Positions 9,834 to 18,139 of a DNA stretch of 64,000 nt are shown here, piece by piece. This DNA comes from Pseudooceanicola sediminis (GTDB lineage: Bacteria; Pseudomonadota; Alphaproteobacteria; Rhodobacterales; Rhodobacteraceae): contig NZ_QWJJ01000012.1 of NCBI RefSeq assembly GCF_003575965.1, positions 1 through 64,000 on the forward strand. The letters run 5' to 3'. Each line of letters opens with the position of its first letter. Within the stretch, counting starts at the first letter, position 1. The notes beneath the pieces are model-generated. The model had not been told where the DNA came from and made no database searches. It was given only the letters and a program-made list of their open reading frames with translations. The position numbers were made by a program, and so were the translations under genes.

Positions 9834-9857
9834 CGCGCCGTCCTGAACGGCCCGAGG

Positions 9858-10313
9858 TCAGGCGGCGATCAGCCCATTGCGCAACTGGCGCTCGATTTCG
9901 TCAATGGGATGGTTCGTCAGGGTCTTCGGAACCTCTGCGATCACGCGCGCCGCAACTTCCTTGTGAAGCACCTGGCGCAGTTCTCCCAGTGTCTTGGGGG
10001 GCGCGATCAGGACGATCTGGTCGAACGCGCCGCGATGTGCACGCGCATACAGCAAGTGCGCCAGATCATCGGCAAACCGCTCTTTTGCCAATTCGTGCCA
10101 ATCAGTGTCATCCAACGCGGATCGCTGTCCGGGGCCGCCGTCGCTCATCCGGCCGGGTCGGTTTGCGGATTGGTCTATGTCCTTGGGGTTTTCCTGTTCT
10201 TCCTTGCGAATGACCTGAAGAAACGGATCGGCCTCATCGGTCACGTTGCGCAGGAACAGGGCCTTTTCGCCATCTGCGACCAGAACCCATGCCTTGTGTG
10301 GAAGTCCGCTCAT
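9858..10313 (-). CDS. Host-attachment family protein (baeRF/eRF1-like fold)
   Basis: A 151-residue small soluble protein. It begins with a strand typical of the 'protein required for attachment to host cells' family (KAWVLVADGEKALFLRN) and has a central VLIAPPKTLGELRQ segment followed by LHKEVAARVIAEVPKTLTN, which is the family core. The family is named from Agrobacterium/Rhizobium work, but its fold relates to the archaeal release-factor-like baeRF group and its biochemical role is not settled. GGGGGA lies 7 nt before the ATG. It probably forms a single-gene transcript. Confidence 0.85.
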   Translation of the reverse strand: MSGLPHKAWVLVADGEKALFLRNVTDEADPFLQVIRKEEQENPKDIDQSANRPGRMSDGGPGQRSALDDTDWHELAKERFADDLAHLLYARAHRGAFDQIVLIAPPKTLGELRQVLHKEVAARVIAEVPKTLTNHPIDEIERQLRNGLIAA

Positions 10314-10426
10314 CTCAATTCCCCCGTCTCTGCTCTCTGGATCGAGTTACGTGTCATTTTGTGCGTCCTTTCATGCGGTTGCACGAGAATGAAACGCCCC
10401 CGGATCTGCGGCAGTTCCTGAACGAC

Positions 10427-10456
10427 AAACCCCCGCGCATTGCTGCGCGGGGGTTT
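10427..10456 (-). terminator. Strong hairpin downstream of sodB
   Basis: A perfect 13-bp stem (10427-10439 with 10444-10456) with a 4-nt loop lies 72 bp beyond the sodB stop. The stem ends in TTT on the minus strand, with only a short T tract after it. It may also stop transcription entering from the other side. Confidence 0.75.
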
Positions 10457-10527
10457 GCTCAAACGCGGTGTGGATTGCGCCGAAATCGGCCCGGGGCGCG
10501 CCAGGCATCCGGCGCAATCGCGTCAGA

Positions 10528-11127
10528 TCACATGCGCGATGCGACGTTTTCCCAGTTCACCAGCTTGTCGAGGAAGTTCGACAGGTAGGCGGGACGCTTG
10601 TTGCGGAAATCGATGTAGTAGGAGTGTTCCCACACATCACAGCCCAGCAGCGCGGTTTGGCCAAAGCACAGCGGGTTGACGCCGTTTTCGGTCTTGGTGA
10701 CCTTCAGCGCGCCATCTGTATCCTTGACCAGCCATGCCCAGCCGGAGCCGAACTGACCTGCACCGGCAGCGGAGAATTCTTCTTTGAATTTATCAACGGA
10801 TCCGAACGCTTCGACCAGCGCCTTTTCCAGTTCGCCCGGCATGGCGGAGGTGCCCGGGCCCATCATTTCCCAGAACTGGTTGTGGTTCCAGAACTGCGAG
10901 GCGTTGTTGAAGATACCGTTCTGGGCAACGGCCTTGGGGTCGTAGGTGCCCTTGATGATCTCTTCGACGGACTTGCCTTCCCATTCGGTGCCGGCAATCG
11001 CCTTGTTGCCGTTGTCGACATAGGCCTTGTGGTGAATGTCGTGGTGATATTCCAGCGTTTCCTTGGACATGCCGAGGTCAGCAAGAGCATCGTGTGCATA
11101 GGGAAGATCAGGAAGTTCAAAAGCCAT
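10528..11127 (-). CDS. sodB: Superoxide dismutase, Fe/Mn family (iron type by sequence)
   Basis: A 199-residue cytoplasmic enzyme converting superoxide to H2O2 and O2. Metal ligands are recognisable: His in YHHDIHHKAYVDN, His in ASQFWNHNQFW, and Asp and His in CDVWEHSYYIDFRN. The NNASQFWNHNQFWEMM and AGAGQFGSGWAWLV stretches match the Fe-SOD/SodB subgroup, but Fe versus Mn specificity cannot be proven from sequence alone. Length is normal. It lies next to the sarcosine oxidase genes, whose reaction generates H2O2, but has its own 5' region and terminator, so co-transcription with them is not implied. Confidence 0.96.
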   Translation of the reverse strand: MAFELPDLPYAHDALADLGMSKETLEYHHDIHHKAYVDNGNKAIAGTEWEGKSVEEIIKGTYDPKAVAQNGIFNNASQFWNHNQFWEMMGPGTSAMPGELEKALVEAFGSVDKFKEEFSAAGAGQFGSGWAWLVKDTDGALKVTKTENGVNPLCFGQTALLGCDVWEHSYYIDFRNKRPAYLSNFLDKLVNWENVASRM

Positions 11128-11245
11128 TTCTAGGGCCCCCTTTTCTGGAGTTCGTTAATGCGATGTGGCCTAAATGGTATTCCTGCACGGTGAAGGTCAA
11201 GGGGCGACACCCCTGCATCAATGCACAGGCGCCTCCCGGAGCGTT

Positions 11246-11272
11246 GCAGGGTTGTTTTCCCGACAACCCTGC
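11246..11272 (-). terminator. Hairpin after soxG
   Basis: A perfect 10-bp inverted repeat (11246-11255 with 11263-11272) with a 7-nt loop begins 16 bp beyond the soxG stop. There is no good T run on the minus strand, so it is a terminator-like or mRNA-protecting stem. It lies in the 160-bp gap upstream of sodB. Confidence 0.5.
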
Positions 11273-11287
11273 TAAGCCCTTGTGCAG

Positions 11288-11875
11288 TCAGGCGAAAAGC
11301 CCGGCTTCGCTGCCCGGTTTTGCCGCATCCGCAAGAATGGTGAAAACATAGTCTGCGACCGAGCGGAAGCAGATCAGCTCGACCCGTCCCGGTGCGGGCA
11401 ACCACAGCGCTGCGGGCACCTGCGCCAGGCGGGTACGGCGGAACATGCCCGGGCGGAACTGCTGCGGATCCATGTCGACCGGCGCCAGCTTGGCCACCAC
11501 TTCGCGCACCAGCGCATCCGGGCCGGTGATCGAAAAGATCGAGCGCGCCTGGCTGACATCGACCGCCGTAGCGAACGGGTCGCGCAGCGTCGTGTCCAGC
11601 GTTTCCAGTGCCGCGGGAAGGTCCGCCAGCGGAACCATCACCATCAGCTCGTCCGGTGACATCCAGGCGATCGCCTTTTCCGTCATCACCGTCACTTCGC
11701 GTGGCCCGGGCATGTCCAACCCGGTCACCGTGGTTGCCCCCTTAGCCAGCGGGCCTGAAAGATCGCCCCGCAGGGTAATCATCCCGCGCATCGGTTCTTC
11801 GGCGATACGCACGTAGCCGTCATAGCTGGCACCGTGCAGTGCGCCCACTGGCGTCGGTCCTGTCATGTCAGACAT
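11288..11875 (-). CDS. soxG: Sarcosine oxidase, gamma subunit
   Basis: A 195-residue smallest-but-one subunit of heterotetrameric sarcosine oxidase. It resembles the aminomethyltransferase-like SoxG family (MRGMITLRGDLSGPLA, then AIAWMSPDELMVMVP and a C-terminal GRVELICFRSVADYVFTIL). It packs against SoxA in the complex. The start is taken at ATG 11875 (MSDMTGP) because it overlaps the soxA stop by 8 bp; an upstream in-frame Met inside soxA would give an unlikely Arg/Ser-rich leader. It is the last gene of the soxDAG block and is followed by a stem-loop. Confidence 0.92.
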   Translation of the reverse strand: MSDMTGPTPVGALHGASYDGYVRIAEEPMRGMITLRGDLSGPLAKGATTVTGLDMPGPREVTVMTEKAIAWMSPDELMVMVPLADLPAALETLDTTLRDPFATAVDVSQARSIFSITGPDALVREVVAKLAPVDMDPQQFRPGMFRRTRLAQVPAALWLPAPGRVELICFRSVADYVFTILADAAKPGSEAGLFA

Positions 11876-14800
11876 TCTGCTTGTCTCCCGCCTTGTCGTA
11901 GAACACCGGGTCGACGACCTTGGCCGCCACCGCATTGCCGCTTATCCGGGTCACCTGCACGATGTCGCCCATCCGTGTCATGCCACCCTTGAGAAGGCCC
12001 ATGGCGATGCCGCGCCCCAGCGTCGGGGAATAATAGGTCGAGGTGATGCGGCCCTGCATGTTGCGCTGGTCCTTGTCGTTCTGGCCGTCGGCCAACACAT
12101 AGGCACCATCCTCGATGACGCTGCCGTCAACCGTTTCCAGCCCGACCAGCTTCCAGCGGTTCGGGTCTGCCAGGTGGCTGCGCAACTGACCCCGCTTGCC
12201 CAGAAAATCCTCTTTCTTCTTCGAGATCGCCCAATCCAGGTTCAGATCCTGCGGAATGACTGTCCCGTCCGTTTCGTCCCCGATCATGATAAAGCCCTTT
12301 TCGGCGCGCATCACGTGCAGCGCCTCGGTGCCATAGGTCACGGCATCAAACGCCCGCCCTGCCTCGACCAGCGACTGCCACAGCGCCATGCCCTGTCCGG
12401 CAGGCACTGCCAGTTCATAGCTCAGTTCGCCGGAAAAGCTGATCCGGTAGAGGCGCGCGGGAATGCCCGCAACGGTGCGATCGACCCAGGTCATGAATGG
12501 CAGCGTTTCCGCATCGATGCCCGGTGTGCCCAGCACCTCCAGCAGTTGCCGCGCTTGCGGTCCGACGACGCCGATCTGGGCGTATTGTTCGGTCACGTTG
12601 ACGACATGCGCCTTGAGATCCCACCATTCGGTTTGCAGCCATTCCTCCATGTGGGCCTGAATGCGGTCGGCACCGCCGGTGGTGGTGTGGCAAAGGAAGG
12701 TGTTTTCGTCGATCCGCGCGACCACGCCATCGTCCATCAGGAAACCGTTTTCGTCGCACATGAGGCCATAACGGCAGCGGCCGGGTTTCAGTGTGCTCAT
12801 CATGTTGGTGTAGAGCAGATCCAGGAACTTGCCTGCATCCGGCCCCTTGACGATCAGCTTGCCAAGGGTCGACGCATCCAGCAGACCGACACGATTGCGG
12901 GTTCCGTTCACCTCCCGGATCACCGCATCATGCGCGCTTTCCCCGGCCTGAAGATAGCAGTAGGGCCGTCGCCAGTGGCCCACGGGTTCCCATTTCACGC
13001 CATGTTCCTCGTGCCAGGCATGAAGCGGAGTCCGCCGCAGCGGCTGAAAGGCGGCGTCGCGTGCGCCCCCCGCGATCGAGCCGAGCGAAATTGGCGTGTA
13101 GGGCGGGCGGAACGTGGTTGTCCCCACCTGCGGAATGGCCTCATTCAAAGCATTAGAAAGAACAGCAAGGCCGTTGATATTGCTCAACTTCCCTTGATCC
13201 GTCGCCATGCCGAGCGTTGTATAACGCTTGGCGTGCTCGACGCTCTCGAAGCCTTCTTGGGCCGCCAGCTGAATATCGGACACCTTCACATCGTTCTGAT
13301 AATCCAGCCAGGATTTCGAGCGCAGTTTTTCTGTCGCTCCTGCGGGCATCACCCAAACCGGGGCAAGCGGAATTTCCGCAACATCCTCGACACTTGGCGC
13401 AGCCTGTTCAACCGGGTCGTAACCGGCGGCCTGCACGGCAGAGTGCCCGGCGGAACGGGCATCGTCCAACACCTCGGACAGGCTCAGTGCGCCGTTTGCG
13501 GAACCTGCGCAGGTCACGAAGGGTTTGCCGTCGTGACTGGTCGGCGCGCGCGATCCGTCTGGGCGGAACATGGCCTTCGTATCATCCCAAACCAGCTTGC
13601 CACCGCAGTGCGACCACAGGTGCACGACAGGCGACCAGCCGCCCGACATCGCCACGGCGTCGCAGGCGATCTCCTCGATCACCGCGCCGCCGCCCGCTTG
13701 CGCGCAGATGGCAACGCCAGTCACGCGCTTGCCGCCCGACACATGCGCCACGGCCCGATTGTGTTCGACACGGATGCCCATCTCGCGGGCGCGGATCGCC
13801 AGGTCACCGCCCCCGGCGCTGCGCGCGTCAAGGATGATCGGAACCTCCAGCCCTGCGTCTTTCACCGCAAACGCAGTGCGATAGGCGTCGTCATTGTTGG
13901 TGACGATGGCAACCCGGTCGCCGGGTGAAACACCCAGGTCGACGATATAGTCGCGTACGGCAGCAGCCAGCATGACACCGGGAATATCGTTACCGGCAAA
14001 CGCCAGCGGCCGTTCGATCGCGCCGGTTGCGGTCACGACCTGCGCGGCGCGGATGCGCCACAGACGGTGCCGCGGCACACCCGATTGCGGCGCGTGGTCT
14101 GTCAGGCGCTCATACCCCAGAACATAGCCATGATCATAAACCCCGGCCCCCATGCAGCGCAGGCGCATGGTGACGTTGGCCATTCCGGACAATTCACCCA
14201 CCAGCGCGTCGATATGCGCGGCCACCGGGGCTCCGTCGACGTCGCCGCCATCTACGGGTGCGCGACCGCCCCAATGGGCGGTTTGTTCCATCAGCAGCAC
14301 ACGCGCACCGGCACGACCGGCCGCAACGGCAGCTGTCAGGCCTGCAATACCGCCGCCAATCACCAGGACATCCGCAAAGGCGTAGAGGTGCTCGTAGGTG
14401 TCCGCATCCTTTTCAGTCGGCGCCTTGCCCAGACCCGCCGACTTACGGATGATCGGCTCGTAAACATGCTTCCAAAAGGCGCGCGGCCCCATGAAGGTCT
14501 TGTAGTAGAAGCCCGCCGGAAAAAATCTCGACAACTTGCTGTTGATCGCACCAACATCGAATTCCAGGCTGGGCCAGTGGTTCTGGCTTGTCGCGCTCAG
14601 CCCGTCGAACAGCTCGGTCGTGGTGGCGCGCTGGTTCGGCTCGAACCGCCCACCTTCGCCCAGCCCGACCAGGGCGTTCGGCTCCTCCGCGCCCGACGCG
14701 ACGATGCCACGCGGACGGTGATACTTGAACGACCGCCCCACCAGCATCTGGTCATTCGCCAGCAGCGCCGAGGCAAGCGTATCGCCCGCATAGCCGCTCA

Positions 14801-14879
14801 TCTGCCGTCCGTTGAAGGTGAAACTCACCTTCTGGCTGCGGTCGATCTTACGTCCGCCTTTCGCAAGCCTGCTGCTCAT
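11868..14879 (-). CDS. soxA: Sarcosine oxidase, alpha subunit
   Basis: A 1003-residue large subunit. Order seen: an N-terminal 2Fe-2S-ferredoxin-like fold used as a structural domain (VSFTFNGRQMSGYAGDTLAS), an NAD(H)-binding FAD-like Rossmann domain (DVLVIGGGIAGLTAAVAAG), and a C-terminal glycine-cleavage T-like folate domain (PLHAWHEEHGVKWEPVGHW onward, with FSGELSYELAVPAG). The tetramer oxidises sarcosine to glycine with transfer of the methyl group to tetrahydrofolate and release of H2O2. Start chosen at ATG 14879 (MSSRLAKGG), 22 codons inside the longest ORF, because AAGGGAG precedes it and the leader is not conserved-looking. There is a 55-bp gap after soxD. Confidence 0.96.
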   Translation of the reverse strand: MSSRLAKGGRKIDRSQKVSFTFNGRQMSGYAGDTLASALLANDQMLVGRSFKYHRPRGIVASGAEEPNALVGLGEGGRFEPNQRATTTELFDGLSATSQNHWPSLEFDVGAINSKLSRFFPAGFYYKTFMGPRAFWKHVYEPIIRKSAGLGKAPTEKDADTYEHLYAFADVLVIGGGIAGLTAAVAAGRAGARVLLMEQTAHWGGRAPVDGGDVDGAPVAAHIDALVGELSGMANVTMRLRCMGAGVYDHGYVLGYERLTDHAPQSGVPRHRLWRIRAAQVVTATGAIERPLAFAGNDIPGVMLAAAVRDYIVDLGVSPGDRVAIVTNNDDAYRTAFAVKDAGLEVPIILDARSAGGGDLAIRAREMGIRVEHNRAVAHVSGGKRVTGVAICAQAGGGAVIEEIACDAVAMSGGWSPVVHLWSHCGGKLVWDDTKAMFRPDGSRAPTSHDGKPFVTCAGSANGALSLSEVLDDARSAGHSAVQAAGYDPVEQAAPSVEDVAEIPLAPVWVMPAGATEKLRSKSWLDYQNDVKVSDIQLAAQEGFESVEHAKRYTTLGMATDQGKLSNINGLAVLSNALNEAIPQVGTTTFRPPYTPISLGSIAGGARDAAFQPLRRTPLHAWHEEHGVKWEPVGHWRRPYCYLQAGESAHDAVIREVNGTRNRVGLLDASTLGKLIVKGPDAGKFLDLLYTNMMSTLKPGRCRYGLMCDENGFLMDDGVVARIDENTFLCHTTTGGADRIQAHMEEWLQTEWWDLKAHVVNVTEQYAQIGVVGPQARQLLEVLGTPGIDAETLPFMTWVDRTVAGIPARLYRISFSGELSYELAVPAGQGMALWQSLVEAGRAFDAVTYGTEALHVMRAEKGFIMIGDETDGTVIPQDLNLDWAISKKKEDFLGKRGQLRSHLADPNRWKLVGLETVDGSVIEDGAYVLADGQNDKDQRNMQGRITSTYYSPTLGRGIAMGLLKGGMTRMGDIVQVTRISGNAVAAKVVDPVFYDKAGDKQNV

Positions 14880-14934
14880 CGCGCCTGCGCTCCCTTGTTG
14901 TCTGCTTTTGCATTGATTGCGTGAAAAACTGCGC

Positions 14935-15264
14935 TCACTGGACATCCCGCCATTTGAAGCCCGGACGTTTGTCGCGGATCTGTTTCAGCAGGTCTTCGGG
15001 CGGGGCCAGGGTTTGTGCAGAATAGGTGCCAAAAACTTCAAGCGTTGCCGTATCGCGCGCCGCCATGAACCATTTTCCGCATCCCGTCACATGGCGCCAG
15101 CGTTCGAAATGAACGCCCTTTGGATTTTCGCGGTGGAACAGATAGGTCTCGAACGCGGCATCCTCCGACGATGGGCCTGCGCGTTTGACATGGGCTTCAC
15201 CGCCGCCATGAAATTCGGTTTCCTCGGCGGTGACACCGCAGCAGGGACATTCAAGCAGCAGCAT
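14935..15264 (-). CDS. soxD: Sarcosine oxidase, delta subunit (zinc-binding)
   Basis: A 109-residue small subunit. It starts MLLLECPCCG and contains RHVTGCGKWF. Known delta subunits bind one zinc through Cys and His residues, and Cys6, Cys9 and the His/Cys pair of the second motif are all present. Start chosen at ATG 15264, where homology begins; the longer ORF adds 28 unconvincing residues. It heads the surviving soxDAG block. soxB, normally directly upstream, lies 1.3 kb away at 16595-17845 on the same strand. Confidence 0.94.
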   Translation of the reverse strand: MLLLECPCCGVTAEETEFHGGGEAHVKRAGPSSEDAAFETYLFHRENPKGVHFERWRHVTGCGKWFMAARDTATLEVFGTYSAQTLAPPEDLLKQIRDKRPGFKWRDVQ

Positions 15265-15375
15265 CACGCAACTCCATAGCTGAAGAAACGCCCGCAAACG
15301 ATTGGATTGCGAACGAAAAAAGACCGGACGCACGAAGCGCCCGGCCAAAAGGACAGGTTAGGGACAAGGTCGAAG

Positions 15376-15528
15376 TCAGGACCCGTCAGGAAGATCGATC
15401 TGAATTTCCGGCTCATCCGCGCCAGGCAGATCGCCGCCGGAATAGAGATACCAGATAAGGCCCGCCAAAACGACGACCACTGCGCCAAGAATAAAGGCGA
15501 TACCGCTATTCCCAGATTTTTCAGCCAT
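15376..15528 (-). CDS. Small single-pass membrane protein
   Basis: A 50-residue protein with one strongly hydrophobic helix (about residues 10-30, ILGAVVVVLAGLIWYLY), a short positive N terminus and an acidic C-terminal tail rich in Asp/Glu/Pro. AAAGGGA precedes the ATG at 15528. The layout (N-in, acidic tail probably in the periplasm) and the clean ribosome-binding site support a real gene; I recall similar tiny proteins annotated as hypothetical in Rhodobacteraceae. It lies 111 bp upstream of soxD on the same strand and could be co-transcribed. Function unknown. Confidence 0.65.
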   Translation of the reverse strand: MAEKSGNSGIAFILGAVVVVLAGLIWYLYSGGDLPGADEPEIQIDLPDGS

Positions 15529-15995
15529 TTGAATCCCTTTCTTCTTCCAGGCAGTGAAAGAAGAACGCCGGATTGCGCCGCTCGGTTCCCGCGCACGGGC
15601 AGACAAAGCCGAACCTGGGCGCCAACCTGATATCGAAGGCCGATATTATCCTGAAACGACGACACGTCGACTTGATCCTTTTCCGCATCCTTTTCCGCGC
15701 CGCGTTCTGCGTCAGACGTGCCGGCGCATGTCGCACCCGCACCGTCGCGCGGCGAGGGATGGAAAAGAGCGGACCCAGTGATCGCATCATCGCAAAGCCG
15801 TCCCTGCGCGATCGCGCCCGCGCCCTTCGATGACCGGGAACCAAAAGGCGGGCTCGCGCGTTGTGCTTCATATTTGGGCGACCAAAGCGTCGCCGCCCCC
15901 CTCAGAACTGTTGGCGTTAACCGGACCTCAGTGGTTTGCTGTACCTTGGAGGAGCAACGCAGACATTTCTGAAACTGCGATGGAGATTGAGCAGC
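15529..15995. other. Divergent intergenic region within the sox locus
   Basis: A 467-bp stretch between the small membrane-protein gene (minus) and the 133-residue ORF (plus). Overlapping ORFs here have no protein-like composition. It must hold promoters for both sides. A short ATATCG/CGATAT inverted repeat occurs near 15630-15650. Nothing else recognised. Confidence 0.4.
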
Positions 15996-16397
15996 ATGAC
16001 TGACACGATCGACTTCCCAATCGAACACGCCACACGCAAGGCGATCCGTTTTACCATCCTCGACACGCTGGACGAACTGCCGGACGCCCCGGGCCTCTAC
16101 GTCCTGATGGGCGCAGAACCGGGCGGGACGCCCCGTCCGCTGGCCTTCGGCCACGTTGACGGCAAGCTGTCGCGGCATCTTCCCCATCAACCGGAATTCG
16201 CGGCGGCGCTGCGTCAGGGGTTCACCTTTGCCGCCGTTGCCGAACCTGTTCCGGGATGTGACAGCGCCCGGCTCGCGGACCAGCTGGGACGCGCGCACGA
16301 CGCCCCGATCAACGCGATGCAGAACGCCTTGCGCGATATCGAAGCCGCCCAGTTGATCAGCGTGCCGAATACGATGATGCCCCTCGCGGCGGAATAA
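15996..16397 (+). CDS. Hypothetical protein, possibly a degenerate GIY-YIG-like fold
   Basis: A 133-residue soluble protein of unknown function. GGAG lies 10 nt before ATG 15996; an upstream in-frame start is less likely. The run LPDAPGLYVLMG, then PLAFGHVDGKLSRHL, then a helix with HDAPINAMQ loosely follows GIY-YIG nuclease topology (PGVY...YVG...RL...LN). However, the second Tyr motif reads AFG and the catalytic Glu is not evident, so activity would be doubtful. It lies on the opposite strand between soxB and soxD, separating the sarcosine oxidase genes. Confidence 0.7.
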   Translation: MTDTIDFPIEHATRKAIRFTILDTLDELPDAPGLYVLMGAEPGGTPRPLAFGHVDGKLSRHLPHQPEFAAALRQGFTFAAVAEPVPGCDSARLADQLGRAHDAPINAMQNALRDIEAAQLISVPNTMMPLAAE

Positions 16398-16448
16398 CGG
16401 ACTCAGCCGCGCCGGGGTGGAGACAACAGATGGCAAGGCACGGTGCCG

Positions 16449-16577
16449 CGTCAGCGTGCCAACGACGCTGACGTCTGCGTTCTTGCACAACATGGAATTC
16501 AGTCCAGCAAACATGATCCGCCCCGACACTTTCACCAGCTCACCATGATCCGACCAGCAGGGTCACGCGGTGAGCTG
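16449..16577. terminator. Two inverted repeats between the convergent ORF and soxB
   Basis: A 9-bp perfect stem (16449-16457 with 16465-16473, 7-nt loop) follows the plus-strand ORF by 52 bp. A second 9-bp inverted repeat (16536-16544 with 16569-16577, 24-nt spacer) begins 18 bp beyond the soxB stop on the minus strand. Neither has a T run. Their position between convergent ends suggests termination or mRNA 3' protection. Confidence 0.4.
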
Positions 16578-16594
16578 AATATTCGCTCGCTCTT

Positions 16595-17845
16595 CTAATG
16601 TGCCACGCCCGCGGCCACGCTTTCATCGATAAAGCGCCCCTCGCGGAACCGATCCAGACCGAACCCCTTTGCCAGAGGCCCCGGCGTCCCTTTTGCCATC
16701 ATGTCGGCCATCGCCCAGCCGGATCCGGGGATCGCCTTGAAGCCGCCCGTTCCCCAACCGCAGTTGATGAAACAATTGCCAAGTGGCGTGCGCGAGATGA
16801 TGGGCGAACGATCCCCGGTCATGTCCACGATCCCGCCCCACTGGCGCAACATCTTGAGCCGCGACACCATCGGAAACGTCTCGACAAGCGAGCGTACGGT
16901 TTCCTCGACATGATGGAAGGACCCGCGCTGCGTGTAATTGTTGTAGCCGTCCGCCCCGCCACCAATCACCATCTCGCCCTTGTCGGACTGGCTCATGTAT
17001 CCGTGGACTGTATTGGCCATGACGACCACGTCCATGCAGGGCTTGATCGGTTCGCTGACCAGCGCCTGCAAGGCGACACTCTCGATCGGCAGACGGAACC
17101 CGGCCATCTGCGCCAGCACACCGGAATGCCCCGCCACGACGATGCCCAGCTTGCCGCATCCGATCCGGCCCTTGGTCGTCTGGACACCCGAGACATTGCC
17201 ATCCGCGCCGGTTTCGACACCTGTGACCTCGCATTGCTGAATGATGTCCATCCCCATGCCGGAACACGCCCGGGCATAGCCCCACGCCACGGCATCGTGC
17301 CGCGCGGTACCGCCGCGCGCCTGGTACAATCCGCCCAGAACCGGATAACGCGGTCCATGCAGGTTGATGATCGGCACCAATTCCTTGACGCGTTCCGGAG
17401 TGATGTATTCCGTCGTGACGCCTTGATGGGCATTGGCATGGGCGGTTCGCTTGTACCCGCGCACTTCGTGTTCGGTCTGCGCCAGCATGATAACGCCGCG
17501 CGGGCTGAACATGATGTTATAGTTCAGGTCCTGGCTCAGCCCTTCGTAGAGTGAGCGGGCTTTTTCATAGATCGCCGCGGAATCGTCCTGAAGATAATTC
17601 GACCGGATGATCGTCGTGTTGCGCCCGGTATTGCCGCCGCCCAGCCAACCCTTTTCGATGATCGCGACATTCGTGATGCCGAAATTCTTGCCCAGGTAAT
17701 ACGCCGTGGCCAAACCATGCCCCCCTGCGCCCACGATGACCACGTCATAGCGGTCCTTGGGTTTGGGGGACCGCCATGCACGCTCCCATCCGGTGTGATG
17801 GCGGGCCGCTTCGCGGGCGATGGCAAAGGCAGAGTAACGTTTCAT
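16595..17845 (-). CDS. soxB: Sarcosine oxidase, beta subunit (FAD/FMN)
   Basis: A 416-residue catalytic flavoprotein subunit that oxidises sarcosine. It has a dinucleotide-binding VVIVGAGGHGLATAYYLG near residue 35, the ATG-like segment GGGNTGRNTTIIRSNY, and GGTARHDAVAWGYAR around His183, which corresponds to the family's covalent FMN-attachment His region. The C-terminal GNCFINCGWGTGGFKAIPGS flavin-binding stretch is intact. Length matches the family. Start ATG 17845 is favoured over 17851 because GTGAG is better spaced. In relatives soxB directly precedes soxDAG; here 1.3 kb with an opposite-strand ORF intervenes, so it probably has its own terminator. Confidence 0.95.
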   Translation of the reverse strand: MKRYSAFAIAREAARHHTGWERAWRSPKPKDRYDVVIVGAGGHGLATAYYLGKNFGITNVAIIEKGWLGGGNTGRNTTIIRSNYLQDDSAAIYEKARSLYEGLSQDLNYNIMFSPRGVIMLAQTEHEVRGYKRTAHANAHQGVTTEYITPERVKELVPIINLHGPRYPVLGGLYQARGGTARHDAVAWGYARACSGMGMDIIQQCEVTGVETGADGNVSGVQTTKGRIGCGKLGIVVAGHSGVLAQMAGFRLPIESVALQALVSEPIKPCMDVVVMANTVHGYMSQSDKGEMVIGGGADGYNNYTQRGSFHHVEETVRSLVETFPMVSRLKMLRQWGGIVDMTGDRSPIISRTPLGNCFINCGWGTGGFKAIPGSGWAMADMMAKGTPGPLAKGFGLDRFREGRFIDESVAAGVAH

Positions 17846-18139
17846 CGGCATCTCACTGAGGACAGAGAAGTCAGGGGGAACGGGCGTCGGGGCGGCGGTA
17901 TTTTCAAGGCGGGCCGTGCAATCGGGCACGCGGTTTTGGGCAAGAGACTCAGCGGCAGACCAGCGGCCCTCCGTTTCGCAGACCCTAGCCATTTGACCGT
18001 CGTTGCCACGCCGCAAACCGTCACAATACCGTGCGCTTGCGACATGGCCTGTCGTTGCGCGGATTTGCCTCTTTTTTGCAGGCGGGTGGCAGGATAGATC
18101 AGGGACGATACGAAAGTCGCTGAAAAAGGTCGCCCCTGC

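Noticed and set aside
11865-13928. 687-residue plus-strand ORF
   Set aside because: Antisense to soxA, which is intact and conserved.
15264-16535. 423-residue minus-strand ORF
   Set aside because: It covers several unrelated frames and the antisense of the 133-residue ORF; no domain, and soxD begins inside its end.
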